From: Actinomyces respiraculi
GTDB taxonomy: Bacteria > Actinomycetota > Actinomycetes > Actinomycetales > Actinomycetaceae
Direction: 5' to 3'
DNA length: 64,000 nt
Assembly: GCF_014595995.2 (NCBI RefSeq)
Contig: NZ_CP063989.1
Coordinates: 620,001 to 684,000 of the forward strand
Shown here: piece after piece, positions 46,110 to 54,690 of the stretch
How the letters are laid out: the number at the start of each line of letters is the position of its first letter
Position numbering within the stretch: position 1 is the stretch's first letter
Notes under the pieces: model-generated
Told to the model about the DNA's origin: nothing
Database searches by the model: none
Seen by the model: only the letters and a program-made list of their open reading frames with translations
Translations under genes and position numbers: made by a program

Positions 46110-46437
46110 ACTGGGTCCTTCCTCATCGCGGTGACACTGCTCGGGTCGGGCGGGGCGAAGGCCCCGTTGGCCCTGGGGCAACATGCTAGTGGGACGTTGG
46201 GCCCGTGTCTGGCCGACGCGCGACCTATCTCCGCCCGGGGCGAGTAGCCCCGGGACGACCAGCCCCGGGTGATAGCGTGCACGCCACTATGCGACGACAC
46301 TCCCGCCGGGCCCGCAGGCGCACCGCATTAGCGAGCGCCCCGCCCGCAGAGCCTGATAGTCCTCACCCCGCGGCCGCCCGCCGCATCGCTCCTAGCGCCG
46401 CCAGCGCGCTCGCCCGCCCGCACCGGGAGGTGCTGGC
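46110..46437. promoter_or_regulatory. kgd / CNNM divergent region with GC hairpin
   Basis: About 330 bp between divergent genes. CCCGGGGC-gagta-GCCCCGGG at 46234-46254 is a perfect 8-bp stem, and a further CCCCGGG lies at 46264. An open frame from 46289 (MRRHSRRARRR) runs 50 codons and its stop overlaps the CNNM start as ATGA; it is Arg/Ala-rich and is not called as a gene. Promoters for both genes must lie here, but no clear -10/-35 pair is identified. Confidence 0.45.
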
Positions 46438-47766
46438 ATGAGCGAGTGGCTCATGATCCTCGTCGGCGTCCTGCTGACCGTCGGCACCGCCGTCTTCGTC
46501 GCCGGCGAGTTCAGTCTCGTGGCCCTCGACCCCTCCACCGTCGAGACCCGCGCCGCCGCCGGCGAGCGCCGCGCCGGGACGGTCCGCAAGGCCCTGTCGC
46601 GCCTGTCCACCCTGCTCAGCGGCGCCCAGGTGGGCATCACCCTGACGACGATCCTGCTGGGCTACACGATGCAGGACGCGCTGGCGAAGATTCTGGCGCG
46701 CCTCATGGGCGGCTGGATGGCGGAGTCCGTGGCCACCGGCATTGCCGTCGTCATGGCCCTCGTCGTCGTCAACGCCTTCTCCATGGTCTTCGGAGAACTC
46801 ATCCCCAAGAACGCGACCCTGGCCGACCCGATGCGGGCGGCCCGGCTCGTGGCCCCCCTCCTCATGGCCTTCTCCACGGTGTTGGGGCCGCTCATCACCG
46901 TCCTGAACAACACGGCCAACACCGTGCTGCACCGGATGGGCATCGAGCCCGCCGAGGAGATCAGCGGCGCCCGCTCCGCCAGTGAGCTCGCCGCCCTCGT
47001 GCGCCACAGCGCCGAGGAGGGCACGCTCGACGTCTCCACCGCCACGCTGCTCACCCGCTCGATCGGCGTCGGCGAGCTCACCGCCGTCGACGTCATGACG
47101 GACCGTGGTCGCCTGCACACCCTCGACGCCGAGGACACCGCCGACGCCGTCGTCGCCCTGGCCCGCACGACCGGGCACTCGCGCTTCCCCGTCACCGGTG
47201 AGGATGTTGACGACGTCCTCGGCGTCGTCCACCTGCGGCGCGTCATCGCCGTGCCCTACGAGCGGCGCGGTGCCGTCAGGGTCTCGTCGAGCTCCCTCAT
47301 GACCCCCGTGCCCCGCGTGCCCGAGACCATGCCGCTGGCCAGCCTGCTGGTCGAGCTGCGGGCCGCGGGCTCCCAGATGGCCCTCGTCGTCGACGAGTAC
47401 GGCGGCACCGCGGGATTCGTCACCCTGGAGGACGCGGTGGAGGAGATCGTCGGGGACGTCGCCGACGAGCACGACCGCCGTCGCAACGGCGCCCACCGCG
47501 ACGCCGGCGGCGACTGGCTCGTGCCCGGGTGGATGCGCCCGGACGAGCTGGCCAGCACCTGCGGCCTGCACGTGCCCGACGACGGCCCCTACGAGACGCT
47601 CGGCGGCCTGGTGATGTCCGAGCTCGGTCGCGTGCCCGCCCTCGGGGACCAGGTGAGCACCCCGCGCGCCGTCATGACCGTCGTCGCCATGGAGGGCAGG
47701 CGCGTGACCCGGCTGCGCGTGACGCCTGTTGCTGAGTCCGACGACGAGCGGCAGGAGGCCCGATGA
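46438..47766 (+). CDS. CNNM/CorC-family membrane protein, first of pair
   Basis: A 442-residue protein. Residues 1-190 are the DUF21 (CNNM) membrane domain, with about four spans and the conserved VNAFSMVFGELIPKNATLADP. Residues about 200-340 hold two CBS domains, including DVMTDRGRLHTL, TTGHSRFPVTG and MALVVDEYGGTAGFVTLEDA. A C-terminal CorC_HlyC transporter-associated domain follows (VPGWMRPDELAS). Family members affect Mg2+/Co2+ transport; the old name hemolysin is misleading. The stop overlaps the next CNNM gene by 4 nt. GGGAGGTG precedes the ATG. Confidence 0.9.
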   Translation: MSEWLMILVGVLLTVGTAVFVAGEFSLVALDPSTVETRAAAGERRAGTVRKALSRLSTLLSGAQVGITLTTILLGYTMQDALAKILARLMGGWMAESVATGIAVVMALVVVNAFSMVFGELIPKNATLADPMRAARLVAPLLMAFSTVLGPLITVLNNTANTVLHRMGIEPAEEISGARSASELAALVRHSAEEGTLDVSTATLLTRSIGVGELTAVDVMTDRGRLHTLDAEDTADAVVALARTTGHSRFPVTGEDVDDVLGVVHLRRVIAVPYERRGAVRVSSSSLMTPVPRVPETMPLASLLVELRAAGSQMALVVDEYGGTAGFVTLEDAVEEIVGDVADEHDRRRNGAHRDAGGDWLVPGWMRPDELASTCGLHVPDDGPYETLGGLVMSELGRVPALGDQVSTPRAVMTVVAMEGRRVTRLRVTPVAESDDERQEAR

Positions 47767-48830
47767 GCGCCCCCGTCGCCCTGTTCATCACCGTCGGGCT
47801 GCTGGTGGGCAACGCCTTCTTCGTCGGCGCCGAGTTCGCCGTGACCTCCGCGCGCCGCGCCCAGCTCGAGCCCCTGGCTGAGGCCGGGGACTCGCGTGCC
47901 CGCACCGCCCTGTGGGCGCTGGAGCACGTCTCACGGATGCTGGCAACCGCACAGCTGGGCGTGACCCTGTGCTCCACCGGCCTGGGCGTTGTCGCCGAGC
48001 CGGCCATCGCCCACCTCATCCAGCCGCTGCTTGAGCGCGTGGGCGTCGGGACGGCGGGGGCGCACGCCGTCGCCGTGATCACCGCGCTGGTGCTGGTCGT
48101 CTACGTCCACGTCGTCGTCGGCGAGATGGTGCCCAAGAACATGTCGATCTCCGCGCCCGAGAGCGCGGCGCGTCTGCTCGCCCCGCCGCTGGTGTGGATC
48201 TCGACGCTCTTCGGCCCCGTCATCACCGCGCTCAACGGCTTCGCCAACTGGGCGCTGGGCCTGGCTGGCATCGAGACGAAGGAGGAGGTCTCCGCGACCT
48301 TCAACGCCGCGGAGGTCGCCTCCATCGTCGAGCGGTCCACGGCCGAGGGCGTTCTCGACGACGACACGGGCCTGCTGACGGGCGCCCTGGAGTTCTCCGA
48401 GGAGACCGCCGGCACTGTCATGGTCCCGCTGGAGAGCCTGGTCACACTTGCCCAGGGCTGCACCCCGGCCGACGTCGAGCACGCCGTCACCGTCACCGGC
48501 TACTCGCGCTTCCCGGTGGCGGGCGCCGACGACGACCTCCGCGGCTACCTGCACCTCAAGGACGTCCTGTACGCCGAGGGAGAGGAGCGCGACCAGCCGG
48601 TCCACTCCTGGCTGGAGCGGGCAATGGTCCCCGTCAAGCTCGAGGATGAGGTCGAGGAGGTGCTTGTCGCCATGCAGCGCAGCGGCGCGCACCTGGGGCG
48701 TGTGGAGGACCCCGACGGAGGCCTGATGGGCGTGGTCTTCCTTGAGGACATTCTCGAAGAGCTCGTTGGGGAGGTCAACGACGCGATGCAGCGCGAGGAG
48801 TACCTGCGCCGCCAGCTCGAGGAGTCCTAA
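47763..48830 (+). CDS. CNNM/CorC-family membrane protein, second of pair
   Basis: A 355-residue paralogue of the preceding gene. The DUF21 domain (residues 1-185) has VTSARRAQLEPLAEAGDSRA and VVVGEMVPKNMSISAPESAA. CBS domains follow with MVPLESLVTLAQG, VTGYSRFPVAG and LMGVVFLEDILEELVG. It ends shortly after the CBS pair and lacks the C-terminal CorC_HlyC domain of its partner. The asymmetric pair is translationally coupled and may form a heteromer. Confidence 0.9.
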   Translation: MSAPVALFITVGLLVGNAFFVGAEFAVTSARRAQLEPLAEAGDSRARTALWALEHVSRMLATAQLGVTLCSTGLGVVAEPAIAHLIQPLLERVGVGTAGAHAVAVITALVLVVYVHVVVGEMVPKNMSISAPESAARLLAPPLVWISTLFGPVITALNGFANWALGLAGIETKEEVSATFNAAEVASIVERSTAEGVLDDDTGLLTGALEFSEETAGTVMVPLESLVTLAQGCTPADVEHAVTVTGYSRFPVAGADDDLRGYLHLKDVLYAEGEERDQPVHSWLERAMVPVKLEDEVEEVLVAMQRSGAHLGRVEDPDGGLMGVVFLEDILEELVGEVNDAMQREEYLRRQLEES

Positions 48831-48975
48831 AGGACGGTCGCCCGGGCCGCTCGGGCTCGCCCGCCGTGCGAGAGTATGAGGACCACCGCGCAGGACTGTG
48901 AGCCAGCCGTGTGAGCGCCGTCCTGGCGCGCGCCCCCGTGTGGGGGCTATCGTCCCTCAGGTGACAGTGCAGCCC

Positions 48976-49965
48976 ATGACCCGCCGTGAGAGGCGAGAGG
49001 CGGAACGAGCCGCCGCCCGGGCTGCTGCACGCTCCGAGAAGGACGAGGCTCCGCGGGTCCCCGAACCTCCCCAGGCTCCCGCGGCCACCAGCGCCGGTAC
49101 CGTCCCCGTCGCCGCTGAGATTCACCGCCGTCACCGCCCCCGCTCCGTGCGGCCCGGGGCCGGACCGTTGGGGACTGTCGGGCGCGGCGCCGTCCTCGCG
49201 GTGCTCGCCGCCGTCACCGTGCTGGTACCCCTGTCCGACTACCTTGGCGCGCCTACCGCTGTCGGGGTCACGAGCGTCGTCACCATGGCGGATGAGGCCA
49301 CTGCCGACCCCGTCCCCGTCGCCACCTCGGTGGCCGCCGCGGTCCTGGGTTCCGACGCCGACGTCGACTCCACCACGGACGCTCCGCTGGCCAACGTGCC
49401 CGACGCCGCCACCCTGGCGCGCATCCGCGAGGCCCGCCAGAACGCCGTCGTCACCTGCGCACCCCCGCCCGTGGGCGCCTCAGGGGACACCACGGCCTTC
49501 AACACCGCCCCCGAGCTGTTCAACCCCATTGTGGCGGGCACCTACACGGTCTCCTCCGAGTACGGCTACCGCATCCACCCGACCCTGGGCTCCCTCAAGC
49601 TTCACGCCGGTCAGGACTACGCCGCCAGCGTCGGCACCCCCATCTACGCCGTCGCCGCGGGCACTGTCACCACCGCGGGCATGGTCGGCTCCACCGGCAC
49701 CGTCACTATCCGCCACGAGATCGACGGCGAGGTCTGGTACACCTCGTACCTGCACATGTATGCCGACGGCATCTACGTCAAGAAGGGCGATACCGTCACG
49801 GCGGGACAGCTCATCGCCGGCGTCGGCTCCACCGGCTACTCCACAGGACCGCACCTGCACTTCGAGGTGCGCACCGCGGACGACTCCATGGACGAGAGCA
49901 CCGTCAACCCGGCGGCCTGGCTTGTCGAGCACAACGCCGTCGACCTGACCACCGACTGCTCCTGA
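48976..49965 (+). CDS. M23 family metallopeptidase, membrane-anchored
   Basis: About 329 residues. An Arg/Glu/Ala-rich cytoplasmic segment precedes one membrane span (VGRGAVLAVLAAVTVLVPLS). A Thr/Ala-rich spacer and then the LytM domain follow: SEYGYRIHPTLGSLKLHAGQ starts it, LHAGQDYAA holds the first zinc His and Asp, and GPHLHFEVR the second HxH. The family cleaves peptidoglycan cross-bridges. The ATG at 48976 is chosen; GTG at 48961 or 48898 is possible. Confidence 0.86.
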   Translation: MTRRERREAERAAARAAARSEKDEAPRVPEPPQAPAATSAGTVPVAAEIHRRHRPRSVRPGAGPLGTVGRGAVLAVLAAVTVLVPLSDYLGAPTAVGVTSVVTMADEATADPVPVATSVAAAVLGSDADVDSTTDAPLANVPDAATLARIREARQNAVVTCAPPPVGASGDTTAFNTAPELFNPIVAGTYTVSSEYGYRIHPTLGSLKLHAGQDYAASVGTPIYAVAAGTVTTAGMVGSTGTVTIRHEIDGEVWYTSYLHMYADGIYVKKGDTVTAGQLIAGVGSTGYSTGPHLHFEVRTADDSMDESTVNPAAWLVEHNAVDLTTDCS

Positions 49966-49989
49966 GGCAGCCGGATACCGGAGGGAACC

Positions 49990-50826
49990 ATGATCTCAGC
50001 GCATTCCGGGCGCGCTGGCGCCTCCCTCGACGGGTGGGATGACGCCCCCCGCCCTGCGCGCCGTTGCCGGGTCATCGCCCACCGCGGTGGTGCCGCTGAG
50101 GTCCCCGAGAACACGTGGAGCGCCGTCGAGCATGTCTCGCAGCTGGGGCTTGAGTGGATGGAGACGGACGTGCGGGCCACTCGCGACGGCGTCGTCGTCC
50201 TCGCTCACGACCCGGACCTGGCGCGTACGGCCGGGGATCCGCGTGCGATCGCGGACCTGACGTGGGAGGAGCTGGCCGGGCTCGACGCCGGGGACGGGCG
50301 TGCGCCTGTGCGCCTGGACGAGGTGCTCGATGCCCACCCGGACCTGTGCCTCAACGTGGACCTCAAGGAGTCGGCCGTTGTGCAGGGCGCGATCCAGGTG
50401 GTGCGCGCCGCCGACGCCTTCGAGCGGGTGCGCTTCGCCTCCTTCTCCGGGCGCCGCCTGGCGGTTCTGCGCCGCCAGGAGCCCCGGGCCCGTACCTCCC
50501 TGGGGGTGAGCGACGTTGCCGGGCTGATGGTTAGCGCGGAGACGGGTTTCGGCCTGCCGCGCACCCGCTGGAGCTGGTCGCGGGACCGTTCGCGCACCGA
50601 TGCGGTGCAGGTGCCCGTCGCCTACCACGGGGTGCCGGTGGTCACTGAGCGCTTCGTTGCCGCCAGCCACCGGGCCGGGCTTGAGGTCCACGTGTGGACG
50701 GTTGACGACCCCGCCGAGATGCGTCGCCTGGTCGCCATGCGCGTGGACGCCGTCGTCACCGATGTGCCGTCTTTGGCCATGGAGGTTCTGGGGCGTCGCC
50801 GGCAGGCGGGACCGGAGGTCGTCTGA
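49990..50826 (+). CDS. Glycerophosphodiester phosphodiesterase (GDPD family)
   Basis: A 278-residue soluble enzyme. The GDPD signature is complete: VIAHRGGAAEVPENTWSAV with the catalytic His-Arg and Glu-Asn, METDVRATRDGVVVLAHDP with the metal-binding Glu-x-Asp and second His, and NVDLKES. The C-terminus has VHVWTVDDPAEMRRLVAM and GVDAVVTD-like VDAVVTDVPSLA. It would release glycerol-3-phosphate from phospholipid head groups. GGAGGG precedes the ATG. Confidence 0.9.
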   Translation: MISAHSGRAGASLDGWDDAPRPARRCRVIAHRGGAAEVPENTWSAVEHVSQLGLEWMETDVRATRDGVVVLAHDPDLARTAGDPRAIADLTWEELAGLDAGDGRAPVRLDEVLDAHPDLCLNVDLKESAVVQGAIQVVRAADAFERVRFASFSGRRLAVLRRQEPRARTSLGVSDVAGLMVSAETGFGLPRTRWSWSRDRSRTDAVQVPVAYHGVPVVTERFVAASHRAGLEVHVWTVDDPAEMRRLVAMRVDAVVTDVPSLAMEVLGRRRQAGPEVV

Positions 50827-50893
50827 GGGCGGGGGACTGCCGGAGGACGGGGTCGGGACCTTATCCTGTGAGCCCGGCCTTATTGGAGTCTTC

Positions 50894-52684
50894 ATGATCC
50901 TGCATAACGTCAGCGCCACCGAGCACGTGGCTTCCACGCCCATCGCCGTCCCCACCGAGGACACCGTCCGCGTCGAGACGAGCGCCGGGTCGGTGCGGGG
51001 CCTGTGGCGAGAGATCATCTCCCACCCCGAGCGCAGCGGGCCTGCGCCCCGCTTCGCGCGTTCCGCAGCCTTCTACGCCATCCCCTACGCCGAGGAGCCC
51101 ACGGGGCAGCGGCGCTTCATGGCGCCCGTGCGCCGCGCCCCCTGGCAGGCCGAGCGCGAGGCCTTCCTGCCGGGGGCGACACCGCAGCGCGGCTCGATCT
51201 TCGCCGACCCCGACATCCCGGAGCCCTCAGTGCCCGGCGAGGACGTCCTCACCCTCAACGTCTTCACCCCCGCGCCTGGGGATGAGGAGGCGCGCCTGCC
51301 CGTCTTCGTGTGGATTCACGGTGGTGGCTGGACCTCCGGCTCACACAACTCGCCCTGGTACGACGGGGCCGCTTTCAACCGCGACGGCGTCGTGACCGTC
51401 AGTGTCGCCTACCGCCTTGGCTTCGACGGCTACGGCTACGTCGAGGGCTCCGATGCGCCCTTCAACCGTGGCGTGCTCGATCAGGTGATGGCGCTGGAGT
51501 GGGTGCGTGACAACATCGCCCGCTTCGGCGGCGACCCGCAGCGGGTGACGATTGGTGGGCAGAGCGCCGGTGGCGGCAACTCGATGATCCTCATGACGGT
51601 GCCTCGGGCCAGGGGCCTGTTTCGCGCCGTCATTTCCCAGTCGGGTGCGGTGACCGATATGCCTGCCGAGCTCAACCGCGACCGGGCGCGGGCGATGGCG
51701 GCCGCCCTCGGCGTCGAGCCGACTCTTGAGGGCCTGCGCGCCGTTTCCTACGACGAGGTCTTCGCCGCGCAGAACGCGCTGACCGCCCAGGGCGAGCAGG
51801 CCGACGACGGCGGGGCCGCCCAGGGCGAGCGGGCCGACGACGGTGGGGCCAGCCAGGGTGAGCAGGCCGACGACGGTGGGGCCACCCAGGGTGAGCAGTC
51901 CGACGACGGCGGGGCCACCCAGGCCGGCCCGGACCCGGTGGCGGCCGTGGCGGCGCGCTTGGCCGCCGTCGGGAAGCCGGACACGGGAATCTCCTTCAGC
52001 CCCACCGTTGACGGCGAGATCATCCCCGCGCCGCTCGTGCAGGCGCTGCGGGAGGGGCGCGGGGCCGGTGTTGCGGTCCTGGCCGGCTCCACCACCCACG
52101 ACTTCGCCTTCGCGGGCTTCGCCTTCGCCGAGGCGATGGCCGGGCGGGACGTGCGCGCGGTCCTTGTTGAGGGCGGGCTGGATGAGGGCCTGGCGGACCG
52201 TCTGCTTGCCGCGCACCCGGAGCACGCGGGGGCCGGTCATCTTATCCTCGGCGACCTCATCTCCGACACGATCTTCCACTGCCAGCTCGCCTCCTGGTTC
52301 CTGGCGCGCGGGGAGCAGGCCGCCTCGGGCGGTCGGGCGGGTGAGCCGGCCGACCGCGTGGGGGCGGCCGGGTCCTGGGCCTACGAGTTCTCCTACACCG
52401 GCGGGCGGATGGGGATGGCGGGGCACTGCATGGACGTGCCCTTCAGCTTCGACTGCCTCCTGGAGCCCTACTGCGAGGGGCACACGCTGCCGGGTCGTGC
52501 CCCGCAGGCCTTGGCCGACGCGATGCACAGTGTATGGGTCCGTTTCATCGAGACGGGGGAGTGCTCCTGGGAGCAGTGGCCGGCGCGGTCGGTGGGACGG
52601 CGATTCGGGGACAACCGCAGCGGGGCGCTCGTTGTTGTTGAGGATCGGGTGATCTTCGACACTGATCGGGACCTCGTGCTGTAG
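50894..52684 (+). CDS. Type B carboxylesterase with internal 11-residue repeats
   Basis: A 596-residue alpha/beta hydrolase. The oxyanion hole is WIHGGGWTSGS, and the nucleophile elbow is TIGGQSAGGGNS, where the usual Glu before Ser is Gln. The acid is expected near the middle and the His near GHCMDVPF. Residues 297-340 are an Asp/Gly/Gln-rich insert made of four 11-residue repeats (xQGEQADDGGA), probably a flexible surface loop. The sequence upstream of the ATG at 50894 is a shadow of the GDPD gene. No signal peptide is seen, so the protein is probably cytoplasmic. Confidence 0.88.
   Translation: MILHNVSATEHVASTPIAVPTEDTVRVETSAGSVRGLWREIISHPERSGPAPRFARSAAFYAIPYAEEPTGQRRFMAPVRRAPWQAEREAFLPGATPQRGSIFADPDIPEPSVPGEDVLTLNVFTPAPGDEEARLPVFVWIHGGGWTSGSHNSPWYDGAAFNRDGVVTVSVAYRLGFDGYGYVEGSDAPFNRGVLDQVMALEWVRDNIARFGGDPQRVTIGGQSAGGGNSMILMTVPRARGLFRAVISQSGAVTDMPAELNRDRARAMAAALGVEPTLEGLRAVSYDEVFAAQNALTAQGEQADDGGAAQGERADDGGASQGEQADDGGATQGEQSDDGGATQAGPDPVAAVAARLAAVGKPDTGISFSPTVDGEIIPAPLVQALREGRGAGVAVLAGSTTHDFAFAGFAFAEAMAGRDVRAVLVEGGLDEGLADRLLAAHPEHAGAGHLILGDLISDTIFHCQLASWFLARGEQAASGGRAGEPADRVGAAGSWAYEFSYTGGRMGMAGHCMDVPFSFDCLLEPYCEGHTLPGRAPQALADAMHSVWVRFIETGECSWEQWPARSVGRRFGDNRSGALVVVEDRVIFDTDRDLVL
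51782..51913 (+). repeat. 33-bp in-frame tandem repeat, 4 copies
   Basis: Units start at 51782, 51815, 51848 and 51881. Each encodes (T/A/S)(A/S/T)QGE(Q/R)(A/S)DDGG. A unit length divisible by three means copy-number change would lengthen or shorten the esterase loop without a frameshift. Confidence 0.96.
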
Positions 52685-53605
52685 GGGCATGAGTGTGCTC
52701 ACCTGATGGGACGCGCCTCTTGGGCTACAGGGGCATGGGATTGCCTATCCCGTTGGGGCGGCGGTCCAGTAGGTGCGTTTCTTGGATCTGTGGAATGCCC
52801 TACTCGGGCTGATGCGTGCCAACGGGTGCCAGCGCGCACTCATGGGGCGTGGAATGGGGGAGTCGCTGCTGGGCGGACAACTGTTCGTCAAACGGACGAC
52901 CCGGATACGGTGTTTGTGGTTGTCTGGCTTACGAAAGAGTTGTCCACCCAAGGAGTGGCTCGTCAACATGCACCTTCGTGGTCACCCTCATTGCGCACCG
53001 CGGCCAGGGGCCAGTAGTCCCAGAAGGGCTGGAGCCTGCGCAGCAAAGTGTCCGTCCCCGGGGCAGTCACCCAGTACGCACCTGTCCGGGTGGGACGGGA
53101 CCGGCGTTAAGTCCGTCCCCGGGGCAGTCAGCCAGAACTTTGACGACAGATAATAAAACGTGGGCCATTGGGTCCGTTCCCGAACGGGGTGGACAGTCGG
53201 CGCTGTCGATGGCAGATAACAAAATATGGATCGTTGATTTCGTCTTTGGGGTGGTCAACCAGCGTCCGATTCGGTCGTGTCGTCGATCGGTGCCACTGGT
53301 GCCTTGGCGATCGTGTCCACGTGCGCTGCTAGTGGTGTGCACAGCGAGTCATACACCACGTGATACCCAGGTGCGCTGCTGGTGGCCTGGCGGGCCGGGC
53401 AGCGCCAACATTGCCATCTGCCTCTGGAGGTCGTGTCGGCTCCGCGGGGTCATCAGGCCCTGACACACTCACTACCGCCGCCACCCGCGCTCAGCAGTGG
53501 ATCACGGTCCCGGATCTACGACCTCGTGAGAGTGCCCTCCAGGGTTCTTCGCCAACGCGCGAAGCGATATTCTTCCCGTCACCTGCTGGCCAGTTGCCCG
53601 GTGAA
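52685..53605. other. Repeat-bearing spacer before the catabolic island
   Basis: About 920 bp with no recognisable gene. It contains several pairs of short repeats. An imperfect inverted repeat has arms of about 32 bp (52871-52902 and 52918-52949, starting GGGCGGACAACT). GTCCGTCCCCGGGGCAGTCA occurs directly at 53049-53068 and 53112-53131. CAGATAATAAAACGTGG and CAGATAACAAAATATGG form a diverged pair near 53146 and 53212. A small palindrome, CCGTTCCCGAACGG, lies at 53174-53187. GTGCGCTGCTAGTGG and GTGCGCTGCTGGTGG form a pair near 53321 and 53371. It looks like accumulated mobile-element debris. Confidence 0.6.
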
Positions 53606-54385
53606 TCAGTCCTGGTTGCCGATGATGTTGACTTCGATGGACGGCTTCTCTCCCGGGTAGATGAAGATCGAGCGCTCTAGCGGGATACCGGACCTGGTAT
53701 AGCCAATGCGCTCTACGTGCAGTGCTGGCATCCCTGTCTTGGCGTGCAGGGACTCCGCATACCGCCCGCGCAACGCTGTGGCTCGGACCTTCTGACGAAG
53801 GCGCTCGACCTGGAGTCCCCACTTCCTCTCGAGTAGTTCGTAGAGTGGTCCGTCGAGCTTCTCCTTCTCGATACCGGGAACTAGTCCGTATGGGAAGACG
53901 CTGCACTCGAAAGCGACGATTTCATCATCGATGTAACGCAGTCGGCGGATCGTGATGGTCAGGTCGGATGGGCGAAGGTTTAGCACCTCGGTGATCTCCG
54001 CGTTTCCACGGGCCTCGCCGGTGAGGACCTCGGTAACCTCGACGCGTGTGTCCTGGGCAAACCCACCCATGCTTTCAGAGATAGACGATATGGTCAGCGG
54101 CGACATGGAGGGCCCGGGCTCGCTGACATAGGTGCCGGACTTCGGAATTCTGTAGAGGAGTCCGCGCTGGACCAGCGTGTCGATGGCGTTGCGAACGGTT
54201 GCGCGGCTGACGCCGAAGCGCTCCACAAGCTCCCGCTCGGGCGGGATGCAGTCATGGGGGAGGAGCGTCTCGCGCACCTCTTTCTCAATGGCTTCCGCGA
54301 TGCGTAAATGAGCCTTCTGGGTGCTAGGTGACTTGCCACCAACGACGTGAAGTCGAGGCTCGACACCGCTCGGCAGAAGGCTCAT
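53606..54385 (-). CDS. GntR-family (HutC type) transcriptional regulator
   Basis: A 259-residue regulator. The winged-helix domain (about residues 25-90) contains IPPERELVERFGVSRATVRN, the GntR signature. Residues about 110-255 form a UTRA ligand-binding domain, including ITIRRLRYIDDEIVAFECSV and PLERSIFIYPGEKPSIEVN. UTRA domains bind phosphosugars or small metabolites. The ATG at 54385 is chosen, with an alternative at 54445. It is divergent from the lyase/ABC operon and a HutC-like operator lies between them, so it probably represses that operon until the substrate appears. Confidence 0.88.
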   Translation of the reverse strand: MSLLPSGVEPRLHVVGGKSPSTQKAHLRIAEAIEKEVRETLLPHDCIPPERELVERFGVSRATVRNAIDTLVQRGLLYRIPKSGTYVSEPGPSMSPLTISSISESMGGFAQDTRVEVTEVLTGEARGNAEITEVLNLRPSDLTITIRRLRYIDDEIVAFECSVFPYGLVPGIEKEKLDGPLYELLERKWGLQVERLRQKVRATALRGRYAESLHAKTGMPALHVERIGYTRSGIPLERSIFIYPGEKPSIEVNIIGNQD

Positions 54386-54589
54386 GGATTCCCACTCTCT
54401 CAACTGTTGGTTTGTGAGGGGAACGTCTTGGGGCAGCGTCCCCACACCGCTGTTCAGACGGCGCTGCCACGTTGGCGCAACCCATGGACGACTCCCTAAG
54501 CGCGCGGACAGAGGTCAGGCTTCCTGACCCGAGCTAGAGTGCGGCGCCGCCGAAGACTCTACCTCATCGTCAGACACATCTGGGTCCCC

Positions 54590-54637
54590 TTGCGGAGCAC
54601 ACAGGTCTGGGCTAGACTGGTACTCAGGTCTAGTCCA
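54590..54637 (+). promoter_or_regulatory. Promoter and HutC-type operator of the catabolic operon
   Basis: TTGCGG (54590-54595) and TAGACT (54613-54618) are spaced 17 bp apart, a plausible -35/-10 pair. AGGTCTAGTCCA at 54626-54637 matches the HutC/GntR operator type TGGTCTAGACCA at 10 of 12 positions. With CTAGAC in the -10 box it forms a larger inverted repeat (CTAGAC...GTCTAG). Binding there would block the promoter. The start codon is 54 nt downstream. Confidence 0.6.
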
Positions 54638-54690
54638 ACGGTGGATCTGGATCGAACCAGATGGATGCTCAAGCTAGCATAGGAGCAGCA

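Noticed and set aside
46363..47571. A 402-residue minus-strand gene opposite the first CNNM gene
   Set aside because: Low-complexity Gly/Asp/His-rich translation with no motif, lying antisense to a well-supported membrane protein; typical of high-GC shadows.
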